Source: Kocuria atrinae C3-8 (GTDB taxonomy: Bacteria > Actinomycetota > Actinomycetes > Actinomycetales > Micrococcaceae). Taken from it: 37,554 nucleotides of DNA. The position numbers and the translations under genes are program-made. Location: contig NZ_AJXN01000001.1 in NCBI RefSeq assembly GCF_000286355.1, forward strand, positions 1 through 37,554, given 5' to 3'. Of the stretch, positions 17,197-27,600 are shown piece by piece; positions within the stretch are counted from its first letter, which is position 1; the number at the start of each line of letters is the position of its first letter. Below the pieces are notes generated by a model. That model was not told the DNA's origin and ran no database searches. It saw nothing but the letters and a program-made list of their open reading frames with translations.

Positions 17197-18681
17197 TTGA
17201 CTTCAGCTCAGCCCACCGAATCCACCGACGTTCTTCTGGTTGGCGCCGGCATCATGAGTGCCACTCTGGCGACCATCCTCAAGGATCTGCAGCCCGATTG
17301 GGACATGACCATCCTGGAGCGTCTGGACCGCGCCGGGCTGGAGAGTTCCAACGCCTGGAACAACGCCGGTACCGGCCACGCCGCACTGTGTGAGCTCAAT
17401 TACGCACCTCAGGCCGCCGATGGTTCGGTCAGCGCCCAGAAGGCACTGAACATCAACGAGCAGTACCACGTGACCCGCCAGCTGTGGTCCACGCTCGTGG
17501 AGAACGGTGTGCTCAAGGAAGCGTCCACCTTCATCAACCCGGTCCCCCACATCTCCATGGTGTTCGGCGAGGACCACGCCAACTACCTGCGCGCCCGCTA
17601 CGACTCCTTCAAGCAGAACAAGTTGTTCGAGCGCATGGAGTTCTCGGAGGACCGCGACAAGATCGCCGACTGGGCACCGCTGACCATGCACGGACGCGGT
17701 GCCGGCCGCGTGGCGGCAACGTTCGCCCCGGAAGGCACCGACGTGGATTTCGGTGCGCTCACCAACCAGCTGATCGACTACGTGGCCAGCAAGGGTGCCA
17801 CGGTTCGCTACGGCCAGCAGGTGACCACCCTCAACCGTCAGTCGGACGGTTCCTGGTTGGTCAAGGTCGAGGATCGCCTCAACAGCGACAACAACCGCAC
17901 CATCCACGCCAAGTTCGTGTTCCTGGGTGCCGGTGGCGGTGCCCTGCACCTGCTGCAGAAGTCCGGCATCAAGGAAGCCAAGGGCTTTGGCGGTTTCCCC
18001 GTTTCGGGTCTGTTCCTGCGCAACACCGACCCCGCCGTGACTTCCCAGCACAATGCCAAGGTGTACGGCCAGGCATCCGTGGGCGCACCGCCCATGTCCG
18101 TACCGCACCTGGACACCCGCTACGTGAACGGACAGAAGGCCGTGATGTTCGGGCCCTACGGCGGTTTCAAGCCCAACTTCTTGAAGCACGGTTCCTTCCT
18201 GGACCTGCCCAAGTCCGTGCGGGCGCACAACCTGTACCCCATGACTCGCGCGGGCCTGGCCAACCTCGACCTGGTCAAGTACCTCGTGAGCGAGCTGACC
18301 AAGACCCGTTCGCAGCGCATGGACGCGTTGCACGAGTACTACCCCACCGCTGAGGCCGGTCAATGGGATCTGATCGAGGCCGGTCAGCGTGTTCAGGTCA
18401 TGAAGAAGGATCCGCAGAAGGGCGGCGTGCTGCAGTTCGGTACCGAGCTCGTGACCAGCGCTGATGGCTCCATCGGTGCGCTGCTGGGCGCTTCACCGGG
18501 TGCTTCCACCGCGGTGCCCATCATGTTGAATCTGCTGTCGCGCTGCTTCCCGTCCAAGATCTCGGAGTGGGAACCGCGCCTGAAGGAGATCATCCCGGCG
18601 TACGGCGTGAAGCTCAACGACAACCCGCAGCTTGCGGATGAGATCGTGGGCCACACTTCCAAGGTGCTCGGTATTCGCTGA
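17197..18681 (+). CDS. mqo: Malate:quinone oxidoreductase
   Basis: This FAD-dependent peripheral membrane enzyme of about 494 residues oxidises malate to oxaloacetate and passes electrons to menaquinone, standing in for malate dehydrogenase. The FAD-binding motif VLLVGAGIMSATLATIL lies near the N-terminus. WNNAGTGHAALCELNYAP, FVFLGAGGGALHLLQKSGI, FGPYGGFKPNFLKHG and a C-terminal SPGASTAVPIMLNLL match the family throughout. I chose the TTG at 17197, with GGGAG 5 nt upstream, as it gives the usual N-terminus. An ATG at 17143 would add 18 basic residues and has GATAGT 5 nt upstream, so a leaderless longer form cannot be excluded. No frameshift is present. Confidence 0.94.
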   Translation: MTSAQPTESTDVLLVGAGIMSATLATILKDLQPDWDMTILERLDRAGLESSNAWNNAGTGHAALCELNYAPQAADGSVSAQKALNINEQYHVTRQLWSTLVENGVLKEASTFINPVPHISMVFGEDHANYLRARYDSFKQNKLFERMEFSEDRDKIADWAPLTMHGRGAGRVAATFAPEGTDVDFGALTNQLIDYVASKGATVRYGQQVTTLNRQSDGSWLVKVEDRLNSDNNRTIHAKFVFLGAGGGALHLLQKSGIKEAKGFGGFPVSGLFLRNTDPAVTSQHNAKVYGQASVGAPPMSVPHLDTRYVNGQKAVMFGPYGGFKPNFLKHGSFLDLPKSVRAHNLYPMTRAGLANLDLVKYLVSELTKTRSQRMDALHEYYPTAEAGQWDLIEAGQRVQVMKKDPQKGGVLQFGTELVTSADGSIGALLGASPGASTAVPIMLNLLSRCFPSKISEWEPRLKEIIPAYGVKLNDNPQLADEIVGHTSKVLGIR

Positions 18682-18722
18682 CCACCCGATATCCACAGCA
18701 GCCCGGGGTGGGGCTGCGAATT

Positions 18723-18761
18723 CACGGGAGCATTTGTACACTTCGTACAAATGCTCCCGTG
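18723..18761 (+). terminator. Rho-independent terminator of mqo
   Basis: Two perfect 17-nt arms (18723-18739 and 18745-18761) flank an ACTTC loop and are followed by TTGTTT. It starts about 40 nt past the mqo stop. Confidence 0.93.
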
Positions 18762-18885
18762 TTGTTTCCGGGTGTCGTCCGAGATCCGGGATGTGCACTC
18801 TTACGTGGACAGGGTTACCACGGGGTGTCATAAATGTGGACACCCGCGACACAGGAGCATCGTCTACGGTTTCGTAGCATTGGAA

Positions 18886-18910
18886 GAACGTCCATAGGGG
18901 GTGGACGTTC
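18886..18910 (+). promoter_or_regulatory. Inverted repeat just upstream of the second MarR gene
   Basis: Perfect 8-nt arms GAACGTCC and GGACGTTC flank a 9-nt spacer and end 12 nt before the ATG at 18923, touching the ribosome-binding site AAAGGGGG. It could be an autorepression operator, as MarR proteins often bind such repeats, or an RNA hairpin affecting initiation. Another imperfect site GGTGTC/GACACC lies near 18829-18849. Confidence 0.5.
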
Positions 18911-18922
18911 AAAGGGGGAATT

Positions 18923-19369
18923 ATGCCGTCTAGAGGGAGCATTGAAGCGTGGGAGGCCTTAGGCCGCTGCCACGTCTCCGTGACCCGAGTGCTGCAACGC
19001 AACGTGAATTTGCACGGGTTGTCGCGCCGAGAATTCGAAGTACTGGCAACTTTGTACACTGCCGATCGCAGCGGTTTACGACTGCGCGATCTCAACAGTC
19101 ATGTACTCCTCACTCAGTCGAGCCTCTCCAGAATGTTGGAGCGTCTCGAGATGAAAGGATTGGTCACGCGCCGTCAGGATGCGCAAGACCTCCGCGGTGT
19201 GCGCGTCACGCTCACCAGCAACGGTTCCGAACTGTACGAGGCCATTTCTGTAGGCCATGACCAAATGGTTGCCGAACTCATCAGCACAGCACTTGATCCC
19301 GAAGAAATTCGTGTGCTGACGCGGTTGAGCGAACGAGTTCACCAGTACTCGCTGTCACTTTCCCAGTAG
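18923..19369 (+). CDS. MarR-family transcriptional regulator
   Basis: This 148-residue winged-helix protein is distinct from the one at 14044. Recognition region: LRLRDLNSHVLLTQSSLSRMLERLEMKGLV (about residues 51-80). The wing has RRQDAQDLRGVRVTLTSNG, and the C-terminal helix LSERVHQYSLSL should form the dimer interface. The ATG has a strong purine-rich site AAAGGGGGAA just upstream. The target is unknown, and the neighbours mqo and the BrkB-like protein have separate terminators and promoters. The inverted repeat in front of it suggests self-control. Confidence 0.85.
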   Translation: MPSRGSIEAWEALGRCHVSVTRVLQRNVNLHGLSRREFEVLATLYTADRSGLRLRDLNSHVLLTQSSLSRMLERLEMKGLVTRRQDAQDLRGVRVTLTSNGSELYEAISVGHDQMVAELISTALDPEEIRVLTRLSERVHQYSLSLSQ

Positions 19370-19371
19370 CC

Positions 19372-19404
19372 CCGCTGCGCCCGGATTGATGCCGGGTGCA
19401 GCGG
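19372..19404 (+). terminator. Hairpin terminator after the second MarR gene
   Basis: Arms CCGCTGCGCCCGG and CCGGGTGCAGCGG (12 of 13 pairs, 7-nt loop) start 3 nt past the stop codon. No T-run follows. Confidence 0.7.
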
Positions 19405-19501
19405 TGAGCCGCGCGGTGCACGATCCAGCACCCCAGGCTCAGTAGACTGTCGAAGAACTGTCATCAGCACTAGCGACACACTTCTTCGAGAGGACTGCGC
19501 G

Positions 19502-20626
19502 ATGAGCGACTACAAGCTTGAATCAACGCAGCGGCGTGACCACGCGGCCCCGGATCCCGATCACGATGCCAAGCCCGACTCCCCCACTGATCTCAAGGGG
19601 CAGTCCTGGGGGTACGTGTTCAAACGTGCCATTTCAGAATTCACCAAGGACGGTTGTACCGATCTTGCCGCATCCCTGACCTACTTCGCAGTGCTGTCGA
19701 TCTTCCCGGCACTGCTGGCACTCGTATCACTGCTGGGTGTCTTCGGCCAGGGCGAGGCCACGACCACCGCCATCCTGGACTTCCTGGAACAGTACGCACC
19801 GGCGGAACTGGTCAGTCTGTTGTCCGAACCCATTTCGCAGTTGACCACCCAGTCCGGTGCCGGCCTGGCGCTGGTCATTGGTGTGGCCGGCGCACTGTGG
19901 ACCGCATCCGGTTACACCGGCGCGTTCGGCCGTGCCATGAACCGCATCTATGAGGTGGGTGAAGGTCGCCCGTTCCTGAAGCTCAAGCCGCTCCTCATGC
20001 TCGTGACCCTGGTCGTGGTGCTGATCGTGGCGCTGGTCATGTTCATGGTGTTGCTCTCCGGTGACATCGCTCAGACCGTGGGGGACTTGGTGGGCCTCGG
20101 CTCCACCGCGGTGACCGTGTGGAACTGGGCCAAGATCCCGGTCATCCTGTTCCTGCTCGTGCTGATGATCGCTCTGCTCTACTACGCGACCCCCAACGTC
20201 AAGCAGCCCAAGTTCCGCTGGATGAGCCCGGGTGCCGTGATCGCGCTGGTGGCCATGATCATCGCCGGTCTGGGCTTTGCGTTCTACGTCTCCAACTTCG
20301 CGAGCTACAACGCCACGTACGGCATCATCGGCTCCGTGATCATCCTGCTGTTGGGCCTGTGGATCATGAACAACGTGTTGCTGTTCGGCGCCGAGGTCGA
20401 CGCCGAGGTGGAACGAGGCCGCGAACTGCAGGCCGGCGTGCGCGCTGAGAACACCATCCAGTTGCCGCCGCGTGACGTTCGCCAGACCGAGAAGCTCGAG
20501 GCCAAGGAAGAAAAGCTCGAGGCCGAGGGCCGCAAGTTGCGACTGCAGCACGACCACATCGACTACTCCTCGGAATCTTCCGATTCCGCCCAGGATTCGA
20601 AGGACTCCAGGGGCTCCGACAAGTAG
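19502..20626 (+). CDS. YihY/BrkB family integral membrane protein
   Basis: This 374-residue protein has about six hydrophobic segments, for example residues 58-80, 118-135, 160-190, 205-230, 243-265 and 275-297. Family signatures are LAASLTYFAVLSIFPALLALVS near the first segment, ASGYTGAFGRAMNRIYEV, and YATPNVKQPKFRWMSPGA. The tail is charged (KLEAKEEKLEAEGRKL, probably a short coiled coil) and ends in a Ser/Asp-rich stretch, both cytoplasmic by inference. The family was once annotated as RNase BN in error, and its function is not settled. TAGACT near 19443 may be the -10, and GAGAGGA lies before the ATG. Confidence 0.9.
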   Translation: MSDYKLESTQRRDHAAPDPDHDAKPDSPTDLKGQSWGYVFKRAISEFTKDGCTDLAASLTYFAVLSIFPALLALVSLLGVFGQGEATTTAILDFLEQYAPAELVSLLSEPISQLTTQSGAGLALVIGVAGALWTASGYTGAFGRAMNRIYEVGEGRPFLKLKPLLMLVTLVVVLIVALVMFMVLLSGDIAQTVGDLVGLGSTAVTVWNWAKIPVILFLLVLMIALLYYATPNVKQPKFRWMSPGAVIALVAMIIAGLGFAFYVSNFASYNATYGIIGSVIILLLGLWIMNNVLLFGAEVDAEVERGRELQAGVRAENTIQLPPRDVRQTEKLEAKEEKLEAEGRKLRLQHDHIDYSSESSDSAQDSKDSRGSDK

Positions 20627-20652
20627 CAGCGAGCTTGTCCCCAGATCGACGC

Positions 20653-20696
20653 GAAGCCGGTTCGCACGTCCCGTTCGGGGACGGCGAGCCGGCTTC
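20653..20696 (+). terminator. Hairpin terminator after the BrkB-like gene
   Basis: Arms beginning GAAGCCGG and ending GCCGGCTTC pair over about 20 nt with few mismatches around a GTTC loop, 27 nt past the stop codon. It also argues that the next gene starts downstream of 20696. Confidence 0.7.
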
Positions 20697-20727
20697 GGCC
20701 GTTAACAGCTCCACAACCACCGACACC

Positions 20728-21410
20728 GTGCTGCGAGAACTGTCCACCGGTACCGGTCCCAGTGTGCTGCTGGTCCACGGATTGGCGTCCTCCTCGGAGC
20801 TGAACTGGGTGGCACGCGGTGGGTGAGTTCCTTGGCAGCGGAGGGTTTCCACGTGTGGTCCGTGGATCTCCCCGCACACGGGAAGGCAGCCCCCGCTCCT
20901 CTGGCGAACCGGGAATCCCTGTGCCGAGAGATCATCGGGCACGCCCGCAGTATCTCGACCGAGCCGATCCACGCGGTCGGCTATTCCTTGGGCGCGCAGT
21001 TGGTGTACCAATGCGCCGCACAAGACCCCGCGTTGTTCTCCCACCTGCTCCTGGGTGGATTCAGCATGGTGAATCGGTTGCCGGCGGCTCTCGATGCACC
21101 GGGGTTTCTCGTGGCTCCCGCCCAGCGTGACCTCGCCGAACGCCTCGCATCAGAACAATTCCCCCCGGGCCCTACCGTCCCCTGCCAACCCGCGCTGCTC
21201 TTCTCGGGCGCCGACGACGCGTGGTCCACGCCCGGTGACCACGCCGCGTTCCTTGCGCGGCGTCGTCGTCACGATCGAAGCGGACCACCCACGGACGTGC
21301 ACGTGGAACCGCGACGCGACCACGTGAATGTGGTGACCTCCAAACGCGTGCGCCAAGCCGCCGTCGAGTTCCTCGCGGGGCGAACTCCCGGTGCCGCTCA
21401 CGGCCACTGA
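20728..21410 (+). CDS. Alpha/beta-fold hydrolase (one frameshift)
   Basis: About 228 residues. The first strand reads VLLVHGLASSSELNW with the oxyanion HG, the nucleophile elbow is GYSLGAQ (Ser), a late Asp is in FSGADDAWSTPGDH, and the candidate His is in RRDHVNVV. The reaction and substrate are unknown. One base is missing near 20820, between NWVARG and VSSLAAEGFHVWSVDLPAHG. I chose the GTG at 20728 because starts further upstream would fall inside the BrkB terminator hairpin; no good ribosome-binding site is visible, and a TTG at 20635 remains possible. Confidence 0.72.
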
Positions 21411-21458
21411 CATAAGCTGGATGTGATGCCCGGAACACGCCAACAGGAAGGCACACAG

Positions 21459-22555
21459 ATGCACAAGGTCAAAGGTGTAGTGGTCAAGGCCAAGAACGAA
21501 CCGGCCACCGTGGAAACGATTCTGGTACCTGATCCGGGGCCCGGTGAGGCGCTCGTGGACGTGCTGACATGCGGTGTGTGCCAGACCGACCTGCACTACA
21601 AAGTGGGCGGCGTGAGCGATGACTTTCCCTTCCTGCTCGGCCACGAAGCCGCCGGTGTGGTCAGCGCCGTGGGTGAGGGCGTGACCGAGGTCGAGGTGGG
21701 AGACCACGTGATCCTCAACTGGCGCGCTGTGTGCGGCGAGTGCCGCGCATGCCGTAAGGGCGAGCCGTGGTACTGCTTCGCTACCCACAACGCGACCCAG
21801 AAGATGACCCTGGAGGACGGCACCGAGCTGGAGCCTGCCCTGGGCATCGGCGCGTTCGCCGAGAAGACCTGGTGGCCGCGGGCCAGTGCACCCGCATCGA
21901 AACACCGCTCGAGGATGATCAGTACGCCGCCGTGGGCCTGCTGGGCTGCGGCGTGACTGCTGGCATCGGCGCTGCCATCAACACTGGCGCCGTCAAGCGC
22001 GGTGAATCCGTGGCCGTGATTGGTTGCGGCGGCGTGGGAACCGCGGCCATCGCCGGTGCCGCGCTGGCCGGTGCCACGACCATCATTGCCGTGGACCTGG
22101 ACGACGAGAAGCTCGCCACCGCCCAGCGCCTGGGTGCGACCCACACCGTCAACTCCAAGGACAATGATCCGGTGAAAGCCATCCAGGAACTCACCGACGG
22201 CAACGGTGCGGACCTGGTCATCGATGCCGTGGGCATCGAACCCACCTTCAAGCAGGCGTTCCAGGCACGTGATCTCGCCGGACGCGTGGTCCTGGTGGGC
22301 GTACCGGACCCCGGAACCCCCATCGAATTGCCCCTGGACGAAATCTTCTCCCGCGGTGGTTCCATCAAGTCCGCATGGTACGGGGACACCCTGCCCTCGC
22401 GTGACTTCCCCATGCTCGTGGACCAGTACAAGCTGGGCCGCCTTGACCTCGATGTGTTCGTGACCGAGCGGATCGAACTGGACAAGGTGGATGAAGCATT
22501 CGAAACCATGAAGGCCGGTAAGGTCCTGCGATCCGTAGTGGAGATGCCCCGATGA
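21459..22555 (+). CDS. S-(hydroxymethyl)mycothiol dehydrogenase (one frameshift)
   Basis: This zinc-dependent, NAD-dependent medium-chain dehydrogenase of about 366 residues oxidises the mycothiol-formaldehyde adduct to S-formylmycothiol. The catalytic-zinc Cys is in [11 protein letters not shown] and the His in GHEAAGVV. The structural-zinc lobe is [15 protein letters not shown], and the NAD motif is [33 protein letters not shown] fits the mycothiol-specific subfamily (MscR/AdhE2). A C is missing from a C run near 21868, between GAFAEKT and VAAGQCTRI. The ATG at 21459 has GGAAGG seven nt upstream. Its stop overlaps the next ATG by 4 nt. Confidence 0.88.
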
Positions 22556-23235
22556 GCGAGACACCGACAACCATCCTCAGCGACGACGAGACCGGCCTGC
22601 GGGTCGACAACTGCGTCACCTCCGGAACGTTCAGCCTGGACGGCGGCACGTGGGAGGTCGACAACAACGTGTGGGTCATCGGCAACGGCGTGGAATGCGC
22701 GGTCATCGACCCCGCCCACAACCCGCAGGCCGTAGTGGATACCGTGGCCGGCCGCACGATCACCCATGTACTGCTGACCCACGGTCACGACGACCACATC
22801 GCCGCAGTGCGAGAGTTCGTGGAACTCGCAGGCACCGACGCCGAGGTCTACATGCACCCGGAGGATCTGGTGCTGTGGCGCAAGGTCTTCTCGGACGGCC
22901 CCGAGCCCCAGCCGTTGGAGGACAACCAGGAGATCGTGGCCGGAACCGCCGCGCTCACCGTGCTCCACACTCCGGGTCACTCCCCCGGTTCCGTGGTGTT
23001 CTACGGTCCCGAGGTGGGTGAGCACGGTGTGATCTTCAGTGGTGACACCTTGTTCCAGGGTGGCCCCGGTGCCACGGGTCGGTCGTACTCGGACTTCCCC
23101 ACGATCATCGAATCCATTCAGGAGCGCATCCTGACCCTGCCGGAGGAAACCCAGGTGCTGACCGGGCACGGGGACTCCACCACTGTGGGCGATGAGAAAC
23201 CGCACCTGAGCGAATGGATCGCGCGCGGCCACTGA
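22552..23235 (+). CDS. MBL-fold hydrolase paired with the mycothiol dehydrogenase
   Basis: This 227-residue metallo-beta-lactamase fold protein has the metal motif THGHDDH (about residues 79-85), a second His in HTPGHSPGS, the bridging Asp in [10 protein letters not shown], and a terminal GHG. It is glyoxalase II-like in size. The ATGA overlap with the upstream gene indicates translational coupling. I infer that it hydrolyses S-formylmycothiol to formate and mycothiol, completing formaldehyde detoxification. An equivalent pair (Rv2259-Rv2260, from memory) exists in M. tuberculosis. The fold is certain; the substrate is inferred from context. Confidence 0.85.
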   Translation: MSETPTTILSDDETGLRVDNCVTSGTFSLDGGTWEVDNNVWVIGNGVECAVIDPAHNPQAVVDTVAGRTITHVLLTHGHDDHIAAVREFVELAGTDAEVYMHPEDLVLWRKVFSDGPEPQPLEDNQEIVAGTAALTVLHTPGHSPGSVVFYGPEVGEHGVIFSGDTLFQGGPGATGRSYSDFPTIIESIQERILTLPEETQVLTGHGDSTTVGDEKPHLSEWIARGH

Positions 23236-23272
23236 GCCCGCCGATTCATCGCCACGGCGATCGAATGGAATC

Positions 23273-23311
23273 GAACCGCGCTGCGGCCAATGGTTGGCTG
23301 CGGCGCGGTTC
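23273..23311. terminator. Bidirectional hairpin terminator between convergent genes
   Basis: Two 18-nt arms (23273-23290 and 23294-23311) pair at 16 of 18 positions around TGG. It lies between the converging MBL-fold and transporter genes and can serve both. Confidence 0.75.
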
Positions 23312-23376
23312 TCAGTTTCCGGAGTGAGGCGATTGCGGGTGAGCCGTCTGCGCCCGTGCGGCGAGAGCTCGGTAGC

Positions 23377-24678
23377 TCAGATATGCATGCTCGACAGCGG
23401 TGACCTGCGCCAGATGTAGATGAACACCAGCGATCCCGCCAGGGGAATCAGTGCCATGGCCACCGGCACCAGGGCCGCCGAGATGTAGTCGTAACGGACA
23501 CCGAAGTACGCGCTGAGCACCAGACCGACGGCGGTTCCCGCCGAGGTGGCCGCAGTCATCCGGGAGACCAGACCGATGTACATGTCTTCGGGGGCGGCAT
23601 ACGCCGCCAATCCGTAGAGACACAGCAGACTCGGGCCGATGCACAAGCCGATCAAGGCCAGGACCACGGCAAATCCAAAGGCGCCCGACGGCGTGGACAG
23701 CATCATGGACGCGAGCAGCGCGGCAGTTGAGTAGAGAATCCAGAGGTTCCACGGAGACACCCGCGTCCGCCACGACACGGTCGCCACGGCGGCGATGGCC
23801 GAGGTCAGGCCCAGGAACGCGTAGAGGGCACCCACCGACGGCACGATGTCCACCGACACCGCGAACACCACCAGACAACCCTGAATCGCGCCCAGTAGCG
23901 CACCGAGCCCACCGCAACCGATCACCAACATGGAGCGCAGCCGCTGGGCGGACCAACGGCGGGCCTGGAGCAACCGTTCCGAGCTGTCGCGCAAGGACAC
24001 GGTGAGGACCGGCTGCTTGAGCCTGGCGGACGGGTGCAGCATGAAGATGGCGATCATGACGACCGATAGGACGGCGGAGACTCGCAGCACCGTCTGAGGA
24101 CCGGCCGTGGTGGCGATCAACCCCGTGATGGCGGCACCCGTGACCACGGACATCGCCTCGCTCACGGATTCCGCCCGCATGGCAGTGGGCAGGAGGTCCA
24201 CTCGTTTGCGATGCTCCAACAGGGAGTTCCACCGGATTCGACAGACCAGTCCTTGCGGCGCCAGGGACATTCCCGCGAGGAAGAACGGCAGGAACATGCC
24301 CAGGCTGTCGATGCCCGTGGGAACCGACTCGATGGGGGCCAACGGCAAGAGCCACATGACCCCGCCCTGCAGCAGAGCCAAGACGACCATGCCCCCTTGA
24401 CGCCACGGAACGTTGACGAAAAAGGTCATGAGAACTCCGCACAGCGCACTTCCCAGACAGACCGCCGCGGAGCTCAGGGCGGCTGTCCACGGCGATGCCG
24501 TCTGCGTGGCGACCCAGGTGATCACGCCCAGGGGTGCCAAGACCTGCGGCAAGCGCAGGGCCAGGGTGATCCAGGTCAGGCCGCGCCCGCCCAGCCCGTT
24601 GAGCACCTTGACGTCCCTGATCAGCTCGGGTGCTGATTTGGACGTAACGGGCGAGGGCGCGGGTACTGAAGAACTCAC
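23377..24678 (-). CDS. MFS-like multi-spanning transporter
   Basis: This 433-residue membrane protein shows about 11-12 hydrophobic segments in two halves, separated near residues 220-240 by a polar loop (SLRDSSERLLQARRWSAQRLR). The layout fits a major facilitator superfamily permease, but the classic GxxxDRxGRR loop is not evident, so it is a divergent member. Substrate unknown. It starts with GTG six nt after TAGGCT (24685-24690). The TAG of that -10 is the stop codon of sbcC, so the gene probably has its own leaderless transcript. Confidence 0.75.
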   Translation of the reverse strand: MSSSVPAPSPVTSKSAPELIRDVKVLNGLGGRGLTWITLALRLPQVLAPLGVITWVATQTASPWTAALSSAAVCLGSALCGVLMTFFVNVPWRQGGMVVLALLQGGVMWLLPLAPIESVPTGIDSLGMFLPFFLAGMSLAPQGLVCRIRWNSLLEHRKRVDLLPTAMRAESVSEAMSVVTGAAITGLIATTAGPQTVLRVSAVLSVVMIAIFMLHPSARLKQPVLTVSLRDSSERLLQARRWSAQRLRSMLVIGCGGLGALLGAIQGCLVVFAVSVDIVPSVGALYAFLGLTSAIAAVATVSWRTRVSPWNLWILYSTAALLASMMLSTPSGAFGFAVVLALIGLCIGPSLLCLYGLAAYAAPEDMYIGLVSRMTAATSAGTAVGLVLSAYFGVRYDYISAALVPVAMALIPLAGSLVFIYIWRRSPLSSMHI

Positions 24679-24687
24679 GGAATCAGC

Positions 24688-27600
24688 CTACGCGTTCGTT
24701 TCCAAACCGGTCATGACGCTCAGGTGTGAACCCTTGGGAGTCTTGGACACGACCAGTTGCGTGCCGATGCGCTGTTTCATCTCCGCCACGTGGGACACCA
24801 GCCCGATCACGCGCCCGTTCTGTCGCAGGCCGTCAATGGTTTCGAGTACTTGTTCCAAGGTGTCTTCGTCCAGGGAGCCGAAGCCTTCGTCCACGAACAG
24901 CGTGTCCATGTCCTGACCGCCGGCAGCGGCCCGCACCACGTCCGCGAGCGCCAAGGCCAGAGCCAGCGAGGTGAAAAAGGACTCACCCCCGGACAGGTTT
25001 CGGTTCCGCGCCGACGTCCGGTCCAGGAGTCGTCCACTTCCAGGCCGAGTCCCGCCTTGCCCCCGCCCTTCGACTGGTCGGTGTGGATCAGGCTGAAGCG
25101 CCCGATGACATCCGCTGCAAGTGTTCCGAGGCCACCGCCGCCACGTGTTCCAGTTTCGCCGCGAGGACGAATGACGTGAGGGTCATCCGCAGGCTGTTGT
25201 CCGTGGAGAGTCCGTTGGCCACGGCGGAGAGGCTGCTGAGTCGATGCGCGCTATCCCGAGCACGCTCGAGTGTCGCCCCACGCTCTCCACCGGTTCGCGA
25301 CAACTCCCGCGCCGAGCGTTCCAGCGTGGCGATGGTTCCCGACGCCGCGGTGATGAGATCCCGCTGAGCCGCCAGGTCTTCACCCGTCCGTTTCGCCTGA
25401 GCGACGGTTTCCGGGGTGGTTCCGGCCCGTTCCTCCGGGGTCAGCTGAGCCGTGGCCGTCATGACGTCCGTGGCGAGTTCGGCCGTGACCTTCCCGTAGC
25501 GGTCCCGATGCTCGACCAGCCACGTCTCGAACTGTTGTGCCCGGGCAGGTTCCAGCACTGCTCCGCGGACCTCGTCGTTCGTTGCGAAGGGCGAGTCCGC
25601 GAGTTCGGTATCCAAGGTGTTCCGCGAGTACTCGAGTTCCTGCTCCGCGCGGTCGACGCGCCGTTGCGCGCTGTCCACGGTGGAAACGGCAGTCACCAGA
25701 TCTTGCGCGGCACCGATCCGTTGCTGGACCGATTCGAAACCGAAGAGTTCCCGATCCAGTCGTGTGCGAGCCTCGTCGAGTTGCGTGCTTGCCGAGGCCC
25801 GGCGTGTCTCGTCCCGTTCGACGGTGAGTTCGATGTCGCGCAGTTTGTCACGGGAGTCGTTGATCTTTCGATCAAGATCCGCGAGTCCGCGCTCGGTGTT
25901 TGTGAGCTGCTCGAGCTGCCGGTCCAGCTCCCGACGTGCTACATCACACTCCCTGGCGGCGTCCCTAGCCGCTCGATGTCTTCGAGCGCACCTGCCCCGA
26001 GGGCTTGGGAGGCCTTCTGCTGTGCCGCTTGCCACGCGGTATGTGCCTGGTCCGCTTGGGCCTGCGCCCGGTCACGGGTCGCACGCGCATCATTGAGCGT
26101 GTCTTCCGTGACCTCTTGGCCGTGTTCCTGATCGGCGGGCTCGGGGTGGACCGTGGATCCGCACACGGGGCACGGTTCGTCCTCGTGCAGAGTGGACGCA
26201 AGGGTGGCAGCCGCAGCGGAAAAGCGCTGAGTCTCAAGGTCCTCCACGTGCTGGGCGGCCGCTCGACGGTTGTCTTCTGCGGCTCGGTATCGCTCGCCTT
26301 CCCGGTCACATTGACGCGCCAGACCCTGGAATTCCTCCGAGGCCTTCAGCGTTTGTTGAGCGCGGTCATGTCGGTCCCTGATCATCCCCGCGTCACGCGT
26401 GGCAGTTTGCAGTTCCGCCACGACCTGTTCGATCGCGGCACGCTTGTCGACGGCGCCGTTCAGTTCCCGAGTCACCATCTGTTGCCGTGAGCTTTGTTGC
26501 TCGATCGCCCGCTCGATCTCGGCCAGTGCTCGTTGCGCCGCCCCGACCGAGGCATCGACTTCTCTGGCCTGCTCCGCAGCCTGACGTACGCTCACGGCAG
26601 CATCACGCACGGCAGACAGTTCCTGGCTCCCGTCGAGCCACTCATCCAATACCGCGACCGAGGCTCCGAGGGCACTGCGGAATCGTTCGAGATCGGGCGA
26701 GGATTCGGAAAATACTTCTCGCGCGGACGTGAGTGACCCCTTGGCTTCTTCCGATGCTGAGAGGGCGCTCTCGACCGTGGACACGAATCCAGCGATTTTC
26801 TGAGCCGCTCGATGCCGCGACAACGCGGTTTCTCGGTCGGCCACGGTGTCCCGCTGCGCCTCGAGCTGCGCCAAAGCTTCCATCAGACGGTCGTGGCGTT
26901 CCATGTTCTGCAGCCGCTGTGCCAATTCCCGGGCACGGTCCGCCGCCCGGAGCTGCCGCTGCGACACGGCCTCGCGGGATGAGTTCAGTTCTGCCGCCGC
27001 GTGGTGATGCGTTCACACAGCTGCGCCACGGTGACCGGTTCTTGCGACTCCCCCTCACCTTCCGGCTCGGGTGCGCGGGTTCCAACGCTGCTCTCGGCGC
27101 TCTGGCTCGATCCGTCTCCGGTATCCCGCGCGAGTATCTCCCCCGCTTCGGCAGATGCGTGGGGAGGAAGCGTCACGGTACCGACCGGCAATTCCCCGAG
27201 AACTTCCACGAATTGGTCGTTCAGCTGAGTGACGCGTTCCACGTCCCGCTGTTGTTCGAGCTGAAGGGCCTCGAGCTCGGACTGGCTGATCGCCGCAAGG
27301 TTTTTGAGTTCCTGTTGGATCCGGGGATAAATGTCCGTCCCGAACAGGGTCTCCAGGAGCTTTTCGCGTTCCTTGGAACCCGCCCGCAAGAACTGCGCGA
27401 ACCGACCCTGCGGAAGCATCATGACCTGGGTGAATTGTTCGCGGTTCAAACCGATCACATGCTCGATGGTCTGGCCCACCTCATCCGGTCGGTGGCTGCG
27501 TTCCTGCCATTGCCCGTCCACCCATTCGCGCAGCAACACCTTGGCGTGCTGTTCGGACCAGCCGGAGGCCGCCCGTTTGGACGGTTTGTTCCACGCGGGC

